From NCBI RefSeq assembly GCF_914767665.1, contig NC_059504.1, forward strand, positions 20,586,501 to 20,650,500: DNA of 64,000 nucleotides, given 5' to 3'. The first letter of the stretch is position 1, and the number at the start of each line of letters is the position of its first letter. Made by a program: the position numbers and the translations under genes. The notes beneath the pieces are model-generated. The model was given only the letters and a program-made list of their open reading frames with translations. It was not told the DNA's origin and did not search any database. Positions 54,201 to 64,000 of this stretch are shown here, piece after piece. Origin of the DNA: Harmonia axyridis. Lineage: Eukaryota > Arthropoda > Insecta > Coleoptera > Coccinellidae.

Positions 54201-57200
54201 ATGGGGGTACTGGGGTTGTTTTCGTTTTTTGTATCATTCTCATCAAAAAATTACAATACTGTAGTTATCAAAGAACTGAACTGAGTAATTCGCTTAGAAA
54301 AATTGTCTGGGCTGTGATGTACAATTGATTGTGTTTCATTGAAATTGCAATTTATTTTGTAAAGATATCAGTTGTGAATTGACTATATTTACACCCGAAA
54401 TTGACAGATTTCTCTGATCATTTTCAGAAAAAAATTCCCATAATATGAGTTGGCAAACGCTCTGTTCTTGAGATACAGGTGTTAAAGTTCAGGTTTTTTT
54501 CTCATAGCACCTTCCTTTACAAGATACTTAACTTGAATTGGCATAGATATTCCAATTTAAAGTTTTCATCATGTGATATGCTGATTCCGAATGCAAATCT
54601 ACAAAGTGATATTTTTTCTAGAACAGTGCCCGCTTCTTTCCTTTAGAACTATTTTTTGGTGAACCACTGGTAGTTTAGAAAAATGTAAAAAGACTTTGAT
54701 CCAGTACTACACTTTTTGGTTTGTTGTAGTTTTGTTGTATCAACTATCGATTTCGAGAAAAAAATTCAAAGAGCTCTCTAGTAATCCTCAGGAAAATTCA
54801 AAGTATTATAAAGATCCAACTAGTACGCTGTGATAAATAGATTAATTATAAGTTTTGATACGCATTTACCCACTGTGTAGCGAAGATTAATAAAGATTCG
54901 ATAAACTGATATAAGAATTAATAAAAACTACGACTACAAGAAACACCCTCTATTTCGAAAACAAAACGTGTGCGGGCTCATGTTGATGGGAGTTTTTATT
55001 TTTGAAATTATTCAAGAAATCTGTTATTTTCCTTCGTAACTCTAGTTTAGGAACACCCAGTATAAGATAAGGTAAGCATAATCAAATTGATAATAAAAAA
55101 ATTCATTTCGAGTAATTTGATTCAAACTTCGATATAAATCCTCCTTTTCTCACATTATAGATATGAGTACCTAAACGTTGTCGTCAAAACCCCCTTGAAA
55201 CCCCCGCTTGATAGTTGATAATTCAGAATTCATCAAGTTTGATTGTAAAAAATACTATATTTGATGTGTTTCAGAAGATAGTGATTCAGAAAGACTTCCA
55301 TCCTATATGGATGAAGCAGTGCCAGTTATTGATTAGGTAGAACTTAATTTACTATCTGAATTCTTCTCCGAAAAATTGTTACGTAATAAAATTTGAGTTG
55401 TGTAATGAGTTTCATTACGTAACATAAATGCAGCACATTCAATGGTCTAATACCTTCAGAATAAAGCAGTCGTAGATAAAATTATTTCTTATTTCCCGCA
55501 TTTTTTCAACTAAGTATATCTCATTACTTTCTAGTCACATCGGATTAAACGATACGACGTTGTAACGATTCAAGGAACTAATAAACAATAATTGGGATCC
55601 TACATCTCTTAAGATTTACAACAGAAATTGGTTCAATTATAAATCAATTGGGAATTAAATGCCTTCGACACCTTAAGGAACTTTTAAACTTCCAAGCATA
55701 ATGGTGACCATATGTAAACCATTTACAGAGAACAATAATTGCGATCCTGTATGTATATACACCAAGGCAATACTATTTTGGTTCGTGTTGCAGAACAATG
55801 GTAAGAGCGATTCTGTTCTGGTGTACTGGAGATGAATGATGCACGATGCTCTAGTAGGCCTATCGTCAAGAATGTCAATGAAATCATGGTAAATATCGAA
55901 ACAGACTATCATGTTAGTAATCATATCATCACTCAAGAGCTGAAAGTCGAGCATAAAGCAGTTTTGAATAGTTTGCTGAAGGCTGGATTAAAAAAAGCTC
56001 GATATATGGGTGCTACACGTTCTGGCACAAAAAACTAATTTCTGAAGAGGATGATGACTGGAAATGAAAAATGGGTGACGTACGACAAGATATCATGGTC
56101 GAAAGACAACAATGCGGCCCAGAGCATAAGCAAGCCAGAATTGACGGCCAGCAAGGTGTTGCTGTGTATTTGGTGTCATTGGCAAGGAATACTCTACTAC
56201 AAGCTGGTCCCCTATTGTCAAACGCTAAATTCTGCCCTCAACTGTGAACAACTCGACCGTTCGAAGCTCGCGTTCCTAAATTCGAATTAAAAAGAAAAAA
56301 TGAGAGATTCCTTGGATAATTTCAAGGAATCCCGCAAACGCTTTTTTTATACCAGTTTATTGAATCTTCATTAATCTTCGTTACAGATTTGGTAAATAAG
56401 TACCAAAACTTATAATCGATTTTTTCATCCCAGCTCACTTATTGGATCTTTATATTAATTCGGATTTTCCTGAGGATTACAAGAGAATTGTTCGAATTTT
56501 TTTTCTCGAAATCGGTAGTACATCCGAGAAAACAGCAGAAAATCAAAATATGTAGTACCTAGTGGATCAAAGTTTTTTTTCACGTTTTTCTAAACCATTA
56601 ATGTTCCCTCAGAAAGAGATTTCTGGAGGAAAGAAGAATGGGTTGTTTCAAAAAAAATATCTCGCAGTAGATTTACGTTCAAAATTAGATCACACAATGA
56701 AAACTTTGAATTGGAATATGTAGGGAATGAGAAAAACCTTGAAAAAAATGAAACACTTTTTTTTTAATGATTCGAGGAATCCGATATTTTCATTTGCACT
56801 TCCAATTCAAGAACACTCTGGGGAGCATTGAAATGAAGCGAAAAATACAAAATATTTTATTCTCCAACGCAATATTTCGAACAAAATTAAAATTAACAAA
56901 CGCTAATATTCGCACGATCCAGATTTATGTATTATCTGTGCATTAGAGAATAATTCATCTAGCGATGCACCAATTATTTATGTTCAATTTTACAAAAAAA
57001 TCGAATGGAAAAAAGAAATTTTTGTATTCATCTATAAAAAATAATTGGACACATAAATAACGTAAAATTGTGAATCACATTCTCCCTTACCGTTATTCCA
57101 TCAGTAGCGAAAACCTTGAAAGAATACTCCGGCCTCTCCTCAAAGTCCAGCATCTTCTTCAACGACAATTCCCCCTTGGTATTAAGAGCGAACGTCTTCA

Positions 57201-60200
57201 GAATATTTTGATCGGAAACATAATACTTCAAACTTTGTCCCGGCCTGTTGTTTGCCAAAGTGGCTATCACTGTTCCCGTAGGTGTCGATTCTACCACAGA
57301 AATAAAAAAAACCTCGTGCAAAAACTGAATACCGTCACTAACACCACCTTCCCTATTCACCGTAAGGGTGGCCAAGGCGTATCTGTCAGGGTTGTCTTCT
57401 TGGGTAGCTCTGATCACTATGGTAGCTGGATGCCTCAAGGAACCGTCGGTGATGTTTCTAGCCAAAGCTACCTTCCCGGTCTTCCTGTTGATCTTGAACA
57501 GTTCGTAGTCTGGACCCAGTCCGTTGAACGTGTAATATACAGGGGCGTTCAATCCTTTGTCCTGATCCACCGCTCTGATGTCTTTTGGTTGTACCGTCAG
57601 CACTGTACCTGTTGCAATAGTTATAATTAAGATACCAATAAAAACACAATGAATACACTATAGCTAATTATTTCCTCTCGTCATGTAGAATACCTCAAAA
57701 CATTAAGAAAGCCGTCATAAAAAGTAGTGTTCTCTAATGAATTCAACCTACACTTCTAGTTTCGCTTCCTATGAGTTCAAATATTACTTGCGTAGATTCA
57801 TTGGTTACATTGGATGCAAACATAAAGTGATAAACATAGATAGAGTTAGTATACGCAATTTTTACATGTCCCCAACATGGTTAGATTACGTTGTCGGATT
57901 ATGATAAATTTTCAAATCCATAATTTTACTATATCATTATGAATGTATATTATATTGAATGAATTATATTTATTTGATTGATTCCCGATTAAATATGCAA
58001 ATTTGAATATTTGGAATGCTATATTTTTCCTAATTTATAATAAGCAGAATATTTATTATTTTCTGTATCTACCTGCTGAAATCCAAGTAATCGGTTGTTT
58101 GACGTTATTTGGCGAGCTTGATTGTGCAAAATTGTGTCTTTAGGTTCTGACAGAAACATAAATCCCATCAAATTTGTATGAAAAAACCAAAAGGTCGCAA
58201 AGCGATAGCTTCAGGCGTTCTGGAGTTATGGCCGAAAGAAGATAATCTTCAACTGATGCTCTGAAAAACTAAATTGTGTCTTCTTTCGGCCATAACTCCA
58301 GAACGCCTGAAGCTATCGCTTTGCGACCTTTTGGTTTTTCATACAAATTTGATGGGATTTATGTTTCTGTCAGAACCTAAAGACACAATTTGGTTTTTCG
58401 CAGTGCATCAGTTGAAGAATATCTTCTTTCGGACATAACTTCATAACGCCTGAAATTATCGCTTTGCGACCTTTAGGTTTTTTCATGCAAATTTGATGGA
58501 ATTTCTGTTTCTGTTAAGAAAATCTTATCATTACATTTGAAATTTCGGAGCAAAATGGAAAAAACAATGAACTTCTGACTTAGCGCCCCCTATCGAAAGC
58601 AGCAAAAACAAATTTATCATGAGTATTTTTTGTCCTCAATCGACAAGACATTATCTTTCAGACGAGATCTAATTTTCTCAAAAATGTTGAGCCAAACTGA
58701 AGTAACAGGCATTTCAATCAGTCAGGTTTCTCCGTTTCACCTACCCTCATTTGATGTCGTAAAATCGAAAGTGACAATTCAAAAATATAGAGAGTTTTCC
58801 AAGGATTACAGTGATGATATTTTTTCTTCAACTTCATATGAAACATTTTCGAGTAAAATTCATTTTTCTACTCGACGGTAGCTATTACGCCCCCTTACGG
58901 TAGAGGTATGAACTTCAAAACAATTTCCAGTGTGTTCTCTCGTACACATTAGTGGTAAAAATTTTTACCGCAAGTCTATACGATGAGTGGATCCTGAGTT
59001 ACAGCCGCTTACCTCGCTTATTTGCCCACCCTGTACAAAATTCGAATATTTTTGGAAAAATTCTTTTTTTACTGGTAGGCCCGAAACTTGGATGACTTAT
59101 TCATTGATCGAGTATGCATGGAGAAATTTTACATACCCGAAACATCGGCGCCTCGTACCGACGCCGTATACCGGTCGTCCAGAAATCGAGGATTTTGGTC
59201 ATCGGCGTCCATCACGTAAACGGTCAGAACCGTATCAGCAGTCCTAGGTGGCTCACCGTGATCCTGCGCCCTTATATGCACATCGAACGTCTTCAGGCTC
59301 TCGTAATCGAGGGGTTTCTTCAAAACCAGCGTCCCTTCGAGCTCGTTCTCGAACTCAAAATAGTCCGGACCTGCACTGATCGAGTACCTGTAATGATGGG
59401 AATCTTTCAAACAAAGAATTGAAATGTTGGGGTGGTATTGCGATATTGATTTTAATACACGATATTTTTCATTGTAGTAAAAGGTGTAGATATCAATAAG
59501 AGTGTAATATTGATTTACGCCCTTTTGTTAGTCGTAATGCATAATATTGATTACAGCCTGACCGATTTTAAGGAGATATATGTTGTTATAAACAAGGGGC
59601 CAACAGAGTTCCGTTGGGATTACAAAAAAAAAAGCCATATCACATTCCAATGTTGACGTTCTCTGCACCACTGAAATCGTTGCCGGCGATGCTCAACCGT
59701 CAGAGGTAACACAAGATGGGCTCGATAATGCTATAGTCCTTATCCGGCGATAAACCGTTCGGACAGGTACAGGATGGCTTTGTTCTCCTAACGACTCATC
59801 AGCCAAAGATCGAGTTGTCGCAAATCGGTCTCTAATGGCCATAAGTCTTAGAAGTCGATTTTGAACTTCATGTGTGCCCCTTCGACGTCCGGTGCCTACT
59901 CTTCTTCGATTTTGAGCATTATCAAAGCACGCTTGACAACATCTCATAACAGTAGTTGAATTTCTGTTTCTCGAAATGACAACCCTGCCTCTCGTAGACC
60001 AATAATTCGACTTTTTTCAAATTCACTTAGCTGGCGATATATTCCGCCTACACGTGCTCTGGGCATTTTAACAACAACTAAACAACGACTTTGGATCTCC
60101 TCGAATAGCTGGTTTGTTGTAAAATTTAAAAAACTTGCAAAAAACGACTACAATATTCAAGTAACAAAAATTGTTGACATGTAAAAACCTTCAAGATTTT

Positions 60201-61201
60201 TTTCTCCAGATTCAATCATTTACTCTTTGCTATACTATCCATGTTTTACCAAAAAAAAAATTAAAATTCTCCAGTTCTTGCAGTTTCTTTGTCAGTTAGT
60301 ATATGTACTATAAAGCAAAAAGCTGACTTTTCAGGTACAGCGGGGGAGGTGAGAAAATCCTTAGAGGAACCGTCGTCTCCTAAGACGATGGACAGGTCCA
60401 AGGATCAACAGGATCGCGTGGAAGAGGACCAGAAGCTCAACGAGGACCAGAGGCACCACAAGGACCGGACACGAACGAATTATATTCTTCTGATGATATT
60501 TTAAATATCAGGGATTGAGTCAATGTTCACCTCAGCGGGGAGTGAGAAAGCCGACTGCAAGGGGAGTTTTCTCTCCTACGCGTATAGGCTAAACACGAGA
60601 ACAAATCTGAAATTATCGAATTAGCTTCGTTTGCGATTATTCTTCCGAAAGAATAGCTATCATTATTTTCTCGCGGTATAATTCACGATTATTGATACAC
60701 CCCTCAACTGTCTAGTTCTTAATAAAATTATCACTCACCGCACATTGGAGAAGGGCCCCTGCTGGTCATTATCCACGGCATGGACGCCCTGTAGCACCCT
60801 GGTTCCAACCACAGTCACCTCGGATATGTTGAGAGTATACGGAGCGTTTATAAAAACAGGGGAATTATCATTGGCGTCCGTCACCCTTATATTAATGGGG
60901 ATAGCGAAGCCAGGATCAGGAGTGTTTAACCTGTCGCAGATGAGGTTGACGAAGACAGATGAAGGTCCTTCTAGGCCTTCTTTGTCCAGGCGTTTCTTGA
61001 GTGTGAGGTTCTTCGTTCCAGGAGCTATCGCTACCGGACTATCGGCTTCTTTGAGTCGTAAACCGATGTTGCCTCCAGGTCTTGGATCGCCTACTATTCT
61101 CACTTGGCCTATCGTTGAACCTACTGGTTGGTCTTCTGGTACGAAGAAACTTTCTGACGATGATCCGCTTTCTAGAAAACATCGATTGTCTGCTACCGGG
61201 C
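51180..61201 (-). CDS. Cadherin with about five EC repeats and short tail (6 exons, 5' incomplete)
   Basis: Exons 61201-60739, 59387-59137, 57608-57091, 53937-53477, 52047-51774 and 51266-51180 join in phase into about 684 residues. The N-terminal EC begins RCFLESGSSSESFFVPEDQP. Calcium-linker motifs follow: DANDNSPVF, DADDQNPRF and the variant DVNEWEPRF. ATDGI and RATQEDNPDRYAL are typical EC strands. One membrane span (TSLLLVGLGTSLTLLAVLVA..) precedes a tail of about 120 residues that is Pro-rich (HPAPPPPVWP), lacks a beta-catenin-binding region and ends TVYF, a possible class II PDZ ligand. The signal peptide exon must lie upstream of 61.2 kb. The closest fly relatives are probably among the small non-classical cadherins (Cad89D/Cad87A/Cad99C type); not resolved. 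Confidence 0.88.
51774..52047 (-). CDS. Cadherin cytoplasmic exon
   Basis: Acceptor AATTTCAG; SKRNNRRELPTLQQEKTSCS, then SNPVFNDRLRN, a Pro-rich stretch and VKKLSWGDDK|GTCAGT. SNPVFND is the kind of short motif found in tails of non-classical cadherins. Confidence 0.85.
52680..53190 (+). mobile_element. Non-LTR retrotransposon 3' fragment
   Basis: Plus frame 52707-53090: TYWTNTPGLTQAKKFV, LSRAELRVMVGLLTGHCLYK, CRICGLGAETAEHMVCKCPE (a C2HC-type zinc knuckle), ending LLGFP. The 3' tail is AATAATAATAATAAT. This is the C-terminal part of an RNase H-bearing LINE, 5'-truncated, lying antisense in a cadherin intron. Confidence 0.85.
53477..53937 (-). CDS. Cadherin exon: last EC and membrane span
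   Basis: After CTTCCAG reads NDSSLVNITVEDVNEWEPRF, the last EC (EAADGDKNDKITLTLLGVNA, FEVVATDNGRPPKSS) and the transmembrane helix. Donor TC|GTAAGT. Confidence 0.88.
53945..54455. other. Cadherin intron, no feature recognised
   Basis: Unique-looking AT-rich sequence. Confidence 0.35.
54460..54915. repeat. Interspersed repeat R1, copy 3
   Basis: Uninterrupted relative of 1240-1790; shows the original state at the site where the P-like element entered the 10.6-12.5 kb copy. Confidence 0.7.
54920..55825. other. Cadherin intron, no feature recognised
   Basis: No exon or clear repeat seen. Confidence 0.35.
55826..56287 (+). mobile_element. Mariner (mauritiana-type) transposase fragment
   Basis: Plus frames read RPIVKNVNEIMVNIETDYHV, LKAGLKKARYMGATRSGTKN, stop, MTGNEKWVTYDKISWSKDNN, ASKVLLCIWCHWQGILYYKL and NCEQLDRSKLAFL. 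MTG(D/N)EKWV is the first catalytic block, where the Asp is replaced by Asn. One stop codon and missing ends show that it is dead. Confidence 0.88.
56340..56640. repeat. Interspersed repeat R1, inverted copy
   Basis: Reverse complement of the R1 3' part; immediately follows the mariner fragment. Confidence 0.6.
56650..57085. other. Cadherin intron, no feature recognised
   Basis: AT-rich; nothing recognised. Confidence 0.35.
57091..57608 (-). CDS. Cadherin exon: two middle EC repeats
   Basis: Reads GTVLTVQPKDIRAVDQDKGL, INRKTGKVALARNI, IVIRATQEDNPDRYALATLT, FISVVESTPTGTVIATL, LDFEERPEYSFKVFATDGIT|GTAAGG. Confidence 0.88.
57821..58120. mobile_element. P-like family fragment in a cadherin intron
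   Basis: Terminal sequence ATAAACATAGATAGAG followed by ACATGTCCCCAACATGGTTA, as at 1-110 and 12190-12334; then a short piece of the other end (TTGGCGAGCTTG). Confidence 0.65.
58128..58391. mobile_element. Foldback, near-perfect 130-base arms
   Basis: AAATTGTGTCTTTAGGTTCT and its complement at the outer ends; TCTTTCGGCCATAACTCCAG meets its complement in the middle. A third partial copy of the arm follows at 58395-58520. Confidence 0.88.
58525..59130. other. Cadherin intron, no feature recognised
   Basis: An open frame at 58630-58881 has no recognised motif and no splice context; not called. Confidence 0.35.
59137..59387 (-). CDS. Cadherin exon: second EC
   Basis: TTACAG acceptor; YSISAGPDYFEFENELEGTL, KPLDYESLKTFDVHIRAQDH, VYVMDADDQNPRF. 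Donor G|GTATGT. Confidence 0.87.
59690..60066 (-). pseudogene. Tc1-like transposase N-terminal fragment
   Basis: From ATG at 60066: MPRARVGGIYRQLSEFEKSR and GLREAGLSFRE, then a break. Continues RRVGTGRRRGTHEVQNRLLR and VRTVYRRIRT. These are the paired DNA-binding helices and the basic linker of Tc1 transposases. The catalytic DDE domain is absent. In a cadherin intron. Confidence 0.82.
60130..60735. other. Cadherin intron with a GC-richer patch
   Basis: 60335-60480 is noticeably GC-rich and in one plus frame reads GSTGSRGRGPEAQRGPEAPQ. The strings of Gly/Pro look like LINE ORF1 or collagen-like debris; stops lie on both sides and no identity is claimed. Confidence 0.35.
60739..61201 (-). CDS. 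Cadherin exon: first EC (N-terminal side)
   Basis: TTTTTTTCAG acceptor, phase 1; RCFLESGSSSESFFVPEDQP, then NIRVTDANDNSPVFINAPYT and SEVTVVGTRVLQGVHAVDND. Donor CG|GTGAGT. Confidence 0.88.
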
Positions 61202-61329
61202 CTGAAAAAAACATTAAGTATATTTTTAGGTTTGTTTTGTAATACTCTCAAATGAATTGAATTAATTTACTAGGTTCTACTAAAGGGCTATGACTGATAT
61301 TGTATATTCATTTTAGCAATGACATGACG

Positions 61330-62425
61330 TTACGTAGTGTGTGTGAAGTTAGCACCCACTTTTTCGAAAATGAAGAATTTTTTTACATTCTTTAGTAACT
61401 CATTAGTTACGCTACAATTTTCAATTGTACCTCAAGGATTCTGGCAGAAAAAAATCACATTCCGCTGAGGTACTAACTTTACGATTTTTTTCGATTTTCC
61501 TCGAAAAAATAATTCACTTTAAAAGTCCATCGTTAGTAGCTGTTTGTAACAAATATTTTTTTTTTAACCTAACCTATAATGGAAAAATATCACCCCTACA
61601 CTTCGATGTCAGCACCCACATTTTCAAAAATTCTATATTTTTTTTTACTACCGATCGTACCTACTTCGTTAGTAACTGTTTGTAATAGAATAAATTTCGT
61701 TTGTTACCTAAACTGTAATAGAAAAATAACATCCCTGAAATGCGAAGTTGCACCATATTTTAAAAACTTCTATTTTTTTTTGCTTTCGATAGGCCTACTT
61801 GATTATAGTAACTGTTTTTTTCCTTCGTGTATCTGCTAATTCTTCCTCTGGCCAATGAGATGACTAATTAAAATATTATTTCAATCGAATATAACTAATA
61901 TAAGTAATATTGATTCGAAAATAATTTATATTTAAAATTGAACTAACTGCTTTCGTAAATATGTATGTTCCCGTATCCTATACATAAAGTAACTTCGAGC
62001 ACGACATCAGGTTTCCTCTAGAAAAAAAAAATATTTTTGTTACGGATAGTTACTCTCGAAACAAAAAAAAATTGAGAACTGTCAGCAATATGGGGTGCTA
62101 AATTCCCACATGAGGGGTAGTATTTTTCTATTACAGATTTTGTTTCGAACGGAAATGTTGTGTTACAAATATTTAACGACGAAGATCTTGGGAGCAAAAA
62201 AATTGAGAATTTAAGAGATTTTAAGATCGTATTTTAGGGGTGTTATTTTCCATATTTTTCGAGAAAAAAATCGTGAATGCGGATGCGATATTTTTTTTTC
62301 CAGTATCCTTCTAGTATCCTTGAAAATTTTGTTGCTACAAATGTTACTAACAGGTTTCTAAAGAAATGCAATCAAAATTTCTTCATTCTCGAAAAAGTGA
62401 GTGCTAACTTCATGGACACCGTAAT
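61330..62425. mobile_element. Foldback-like element, about 1.1 kb
   Basis: GAAGTTAGCACCCACTTTTT at the left and GAAGTTAGCACTCACTTTTT (inverted) at the right, each followed by TCGA.AATGAAGAA. The inside has several degenerate copies of a TAACCTA..GGAAAAATA motif. No coding capacity. Confidence 0.72.
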
Positions 62426-62699
62426 TAATGGTGAATCGGAGATATGAACTGTATTGACATTGAAAATGCGGTCAAAACAGAGCCATTTGTTTGTGTTGTC
62501 AACCCTATGCTATGTTATCGATTTATTTATTTCATTCGTAATGAAAATTAGTTTTGATTGTTTCCGTTTCAATTTTCATCTAGTATATCATAGTTTTTCA
62601 GTATTCGATATCAGACGGTACCTAAAAATTCGAGACGAAATGATATCTATAGAGCTCTGTTTGGGAAATGAACGGTCGAAAATATTGCACATAAGGGCT

Positions 62700-63600
62700 T
62701 TTGAATTGAATAGACCGCTATCTGGATAGCTGTCACTTTTGAAGGTGATATCTTTCGATATTCAACTGCAAAAACTACGATATCAATAAAAATTGAACGA
62801 TACACGCTCAACAACGTATTGAAATTGTTAAAATTTATTTATAGTATGATGAACATTTTGCAGTCACAGTTCATAAAAATGAAGAACTTTTGGGTCGTAG
62901 TGAAGTACCCTCTCTGCCGGAGATTTGGAAAATTTGATCTCTTGGGACAAGTCGATGATGTGGAGAATCGAAACTATTTTGCATAAAGACTAAAATCTTA
63001 AGGCTTTCAAAGTTCAGTTAACACAAGAAATGGTTAATTTTTAGAGAACTCAAGCAACAACATCGCCGATTGGGTATTTGAAATGCATCAAAATGATCCG
63101 GATTTCGATCGAAAGATCATCTTCAGTGATAAAGCCCACTTTCACCTCGGAGGCTGTGTTAGTAAGCTGAATTGTCGCATTTGCGGCTCATAAAATCCAA
63201 GAATAATTGTTGAAAAGTCTCTTCATCCTCATGGCGTCACTGTTTATTGCGGTTTTTAGGCTGGTGTTGTGATTGGACCTTACTTCTTGAGGTTGCTGTT
63301 ACGGTGATTGGATTGCGCTATCGAGCTAAGATTAATGAGTTTTTAAGGCCGGAATTGGAAGATACTGATGTGGACGACGTTTATTTTCAACAAGACGGCA
63401 CTACGTACCACACAAACAACGAAACAAATAAATTGTATTGTATTGTAAAAACAATCCCAATTTTACAAGAAAAAATTTCTGGCCTTGTTATTTCTCGAAG
63501 AGGTTATCGCAAGTAGCCACCAAGTTCTTGTTATTTAACACCTACAAATTTTTCATTTGAGATTACGGGAAAAATGAGGTCTTATATAGAATTCTCCCTA
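62700..63600 (+). pseudogene. Mariner-like transposase, near full length but dead
   Basis: Plus frames read FDRKIIFSDKAHFHLGGCVS, NPRIIVEKSLHPHGVTVYCG, GVVIGPYFLEVAVTV, DTDVDDVYFQQDGTTYHTNN and ISGLVISRRG, covering the first two catalytic-Asp blocks. Several stops and frameshifts. The 5' untranslated part matches the remnants at 19660 and 28010, so all three are one family. Confidence 0.85.
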
Positions 63601-63784
63601 ATCTAATCAAGATAGACCCCTTCAAAAGACTTCAGTTCGACAATTTCAACTTTTTTTTCATGAATTGATAACGGTATCGGGACGAAATTTGGTAGAAATC
63701 ATAACCTTGTGGAAATACTCATAACCAAATTTTAAACCCTCCACTATACTTATGGGAATTAAATATCCAACTCCTTACTGTATG

Positions 63785-64000
63785 TGTTAGTATTCGATAG
63801 TGTCTCTCATAAACAACTAAGTTTTCAGAAAGCTATCTGGATATGGTTTATATGGTGTTCTTACTTCATCTCTCTTAGATTTTTTTGAGCTAATAGAGAG
63901 CTCTACGTTGAATATAAAGATTTGAGGTCATTTTCGTTCACGACTACCTCAGGCGTTCCCCAGGGATCAAATTCGGGGACACTTTTATTTGATCTTTCAA
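63785..64000 (+). mobile_element. Non-LTR reverse transcriptase fragment, runs off the right edge
   Basis: The last 70 bases read SFTTTSGVPQGSNSGTLLFD, the conserved SGVPQGS.LGPLLF palm motif of LINE reverse transcriptases. The preceding 100 bases read as the fingers region with one stop. Confidence 0.8.

Noticed and set aside
57070..57630. 186-codon plus-strand open frame opposite the cadherin exon
   Set aside because: Shadow of the true minus-strand coding exon; no domain of its own.
58630..58881. 83-codon open frame in a cadherin intron
   Set aside because: No recognisable motif, no splice signals that fit, and flanked by repeat debris.
60745..61242. 165-codon plus-strand open frame
   Set aside because: Shadow of cadherin exon 60739-61201 on the other strand.
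1..64000. CRISPR arrays, prokaryotic defence or biosynthetic gene clusters
   Set aside because: The sequence is a spliced, repeat-rich animal nuclear region; no array-like spaced repeats or operons were found.

Overview
This window looks like a piece of an insect nuclear genome, most likely a beetle, although the order is inferred rather than shown. It is AT-rich, its genes are split into short exons with GT..AG introns, and it is crowded with class II transposon debris (hAT, PIF/Harbinger, mariner, Tc1, a P-like family with a THAP-like start) and non-LTR fragments. The encoded families are typical of insects: secreted C-type lectins, a mite-group-7-allergen-like secreted protein, a short cadherin, a small adenylate kinase and a U2AF38 retrocopy. 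Most real exons are short and were found by joining splice sites in phase.

Layout. 0.6-5.6 kb (-): 5' part of a secreted group-7-allergen-like gene whose 3' end runs off the left edge. 6.7-9.2 kb: a minisatellite and a 1 kb foldback element. 9.9-13.1 kb (+): a two-exon adenylate-kinase-like gene; its intron carries a P-like transposon inserted into an older repeat, with an 8-bp target duplication. 13.8-21.0 kb (+): C-type lectin gene 1. 46.2-31.0 kb (-): C-type lectin gene 2, convergent with gene 1. The 3' exons of both lectin genes lie in one block that is duplicated in tandem (16.41-24.70 and 26.23-32.78 kb), so each gene has a spare set of terminal exons. 31.7-38.3 kb: a PIF/Harbinger transposon with an intact spliced MADF gene and a decayed DDE transposase. 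Its left end is interrupted by a hAT element, which in turn contains a foldback element. 39-46 kb: upstream exons of lectin gene 2, separated by LINE debris and large foldbacks. 51.2-61.2 kb (-): six exons of a cadherin (about five EC repeats, one membrane span, short tail) lacking only its first exon(s). 61.3-64 kb: a foldback, a dead mariner and a reverse transcriptase fragment.

The host genes are mostly extracellular or adhesive proteins. The lectin locus is the main point of interest: a duplication covering the shared 3' ends of two convergent genes, with one 2.67 kb tract nearly identical between copies while the rest has diverged by a few percent. The second theme is nested transposition with readable target duplications (P-like in an old repeat; foldback in hAT in Harbinger). 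No prokaryotic defence system, CRISPR array, rRNA or convincing tRNA gene is present.
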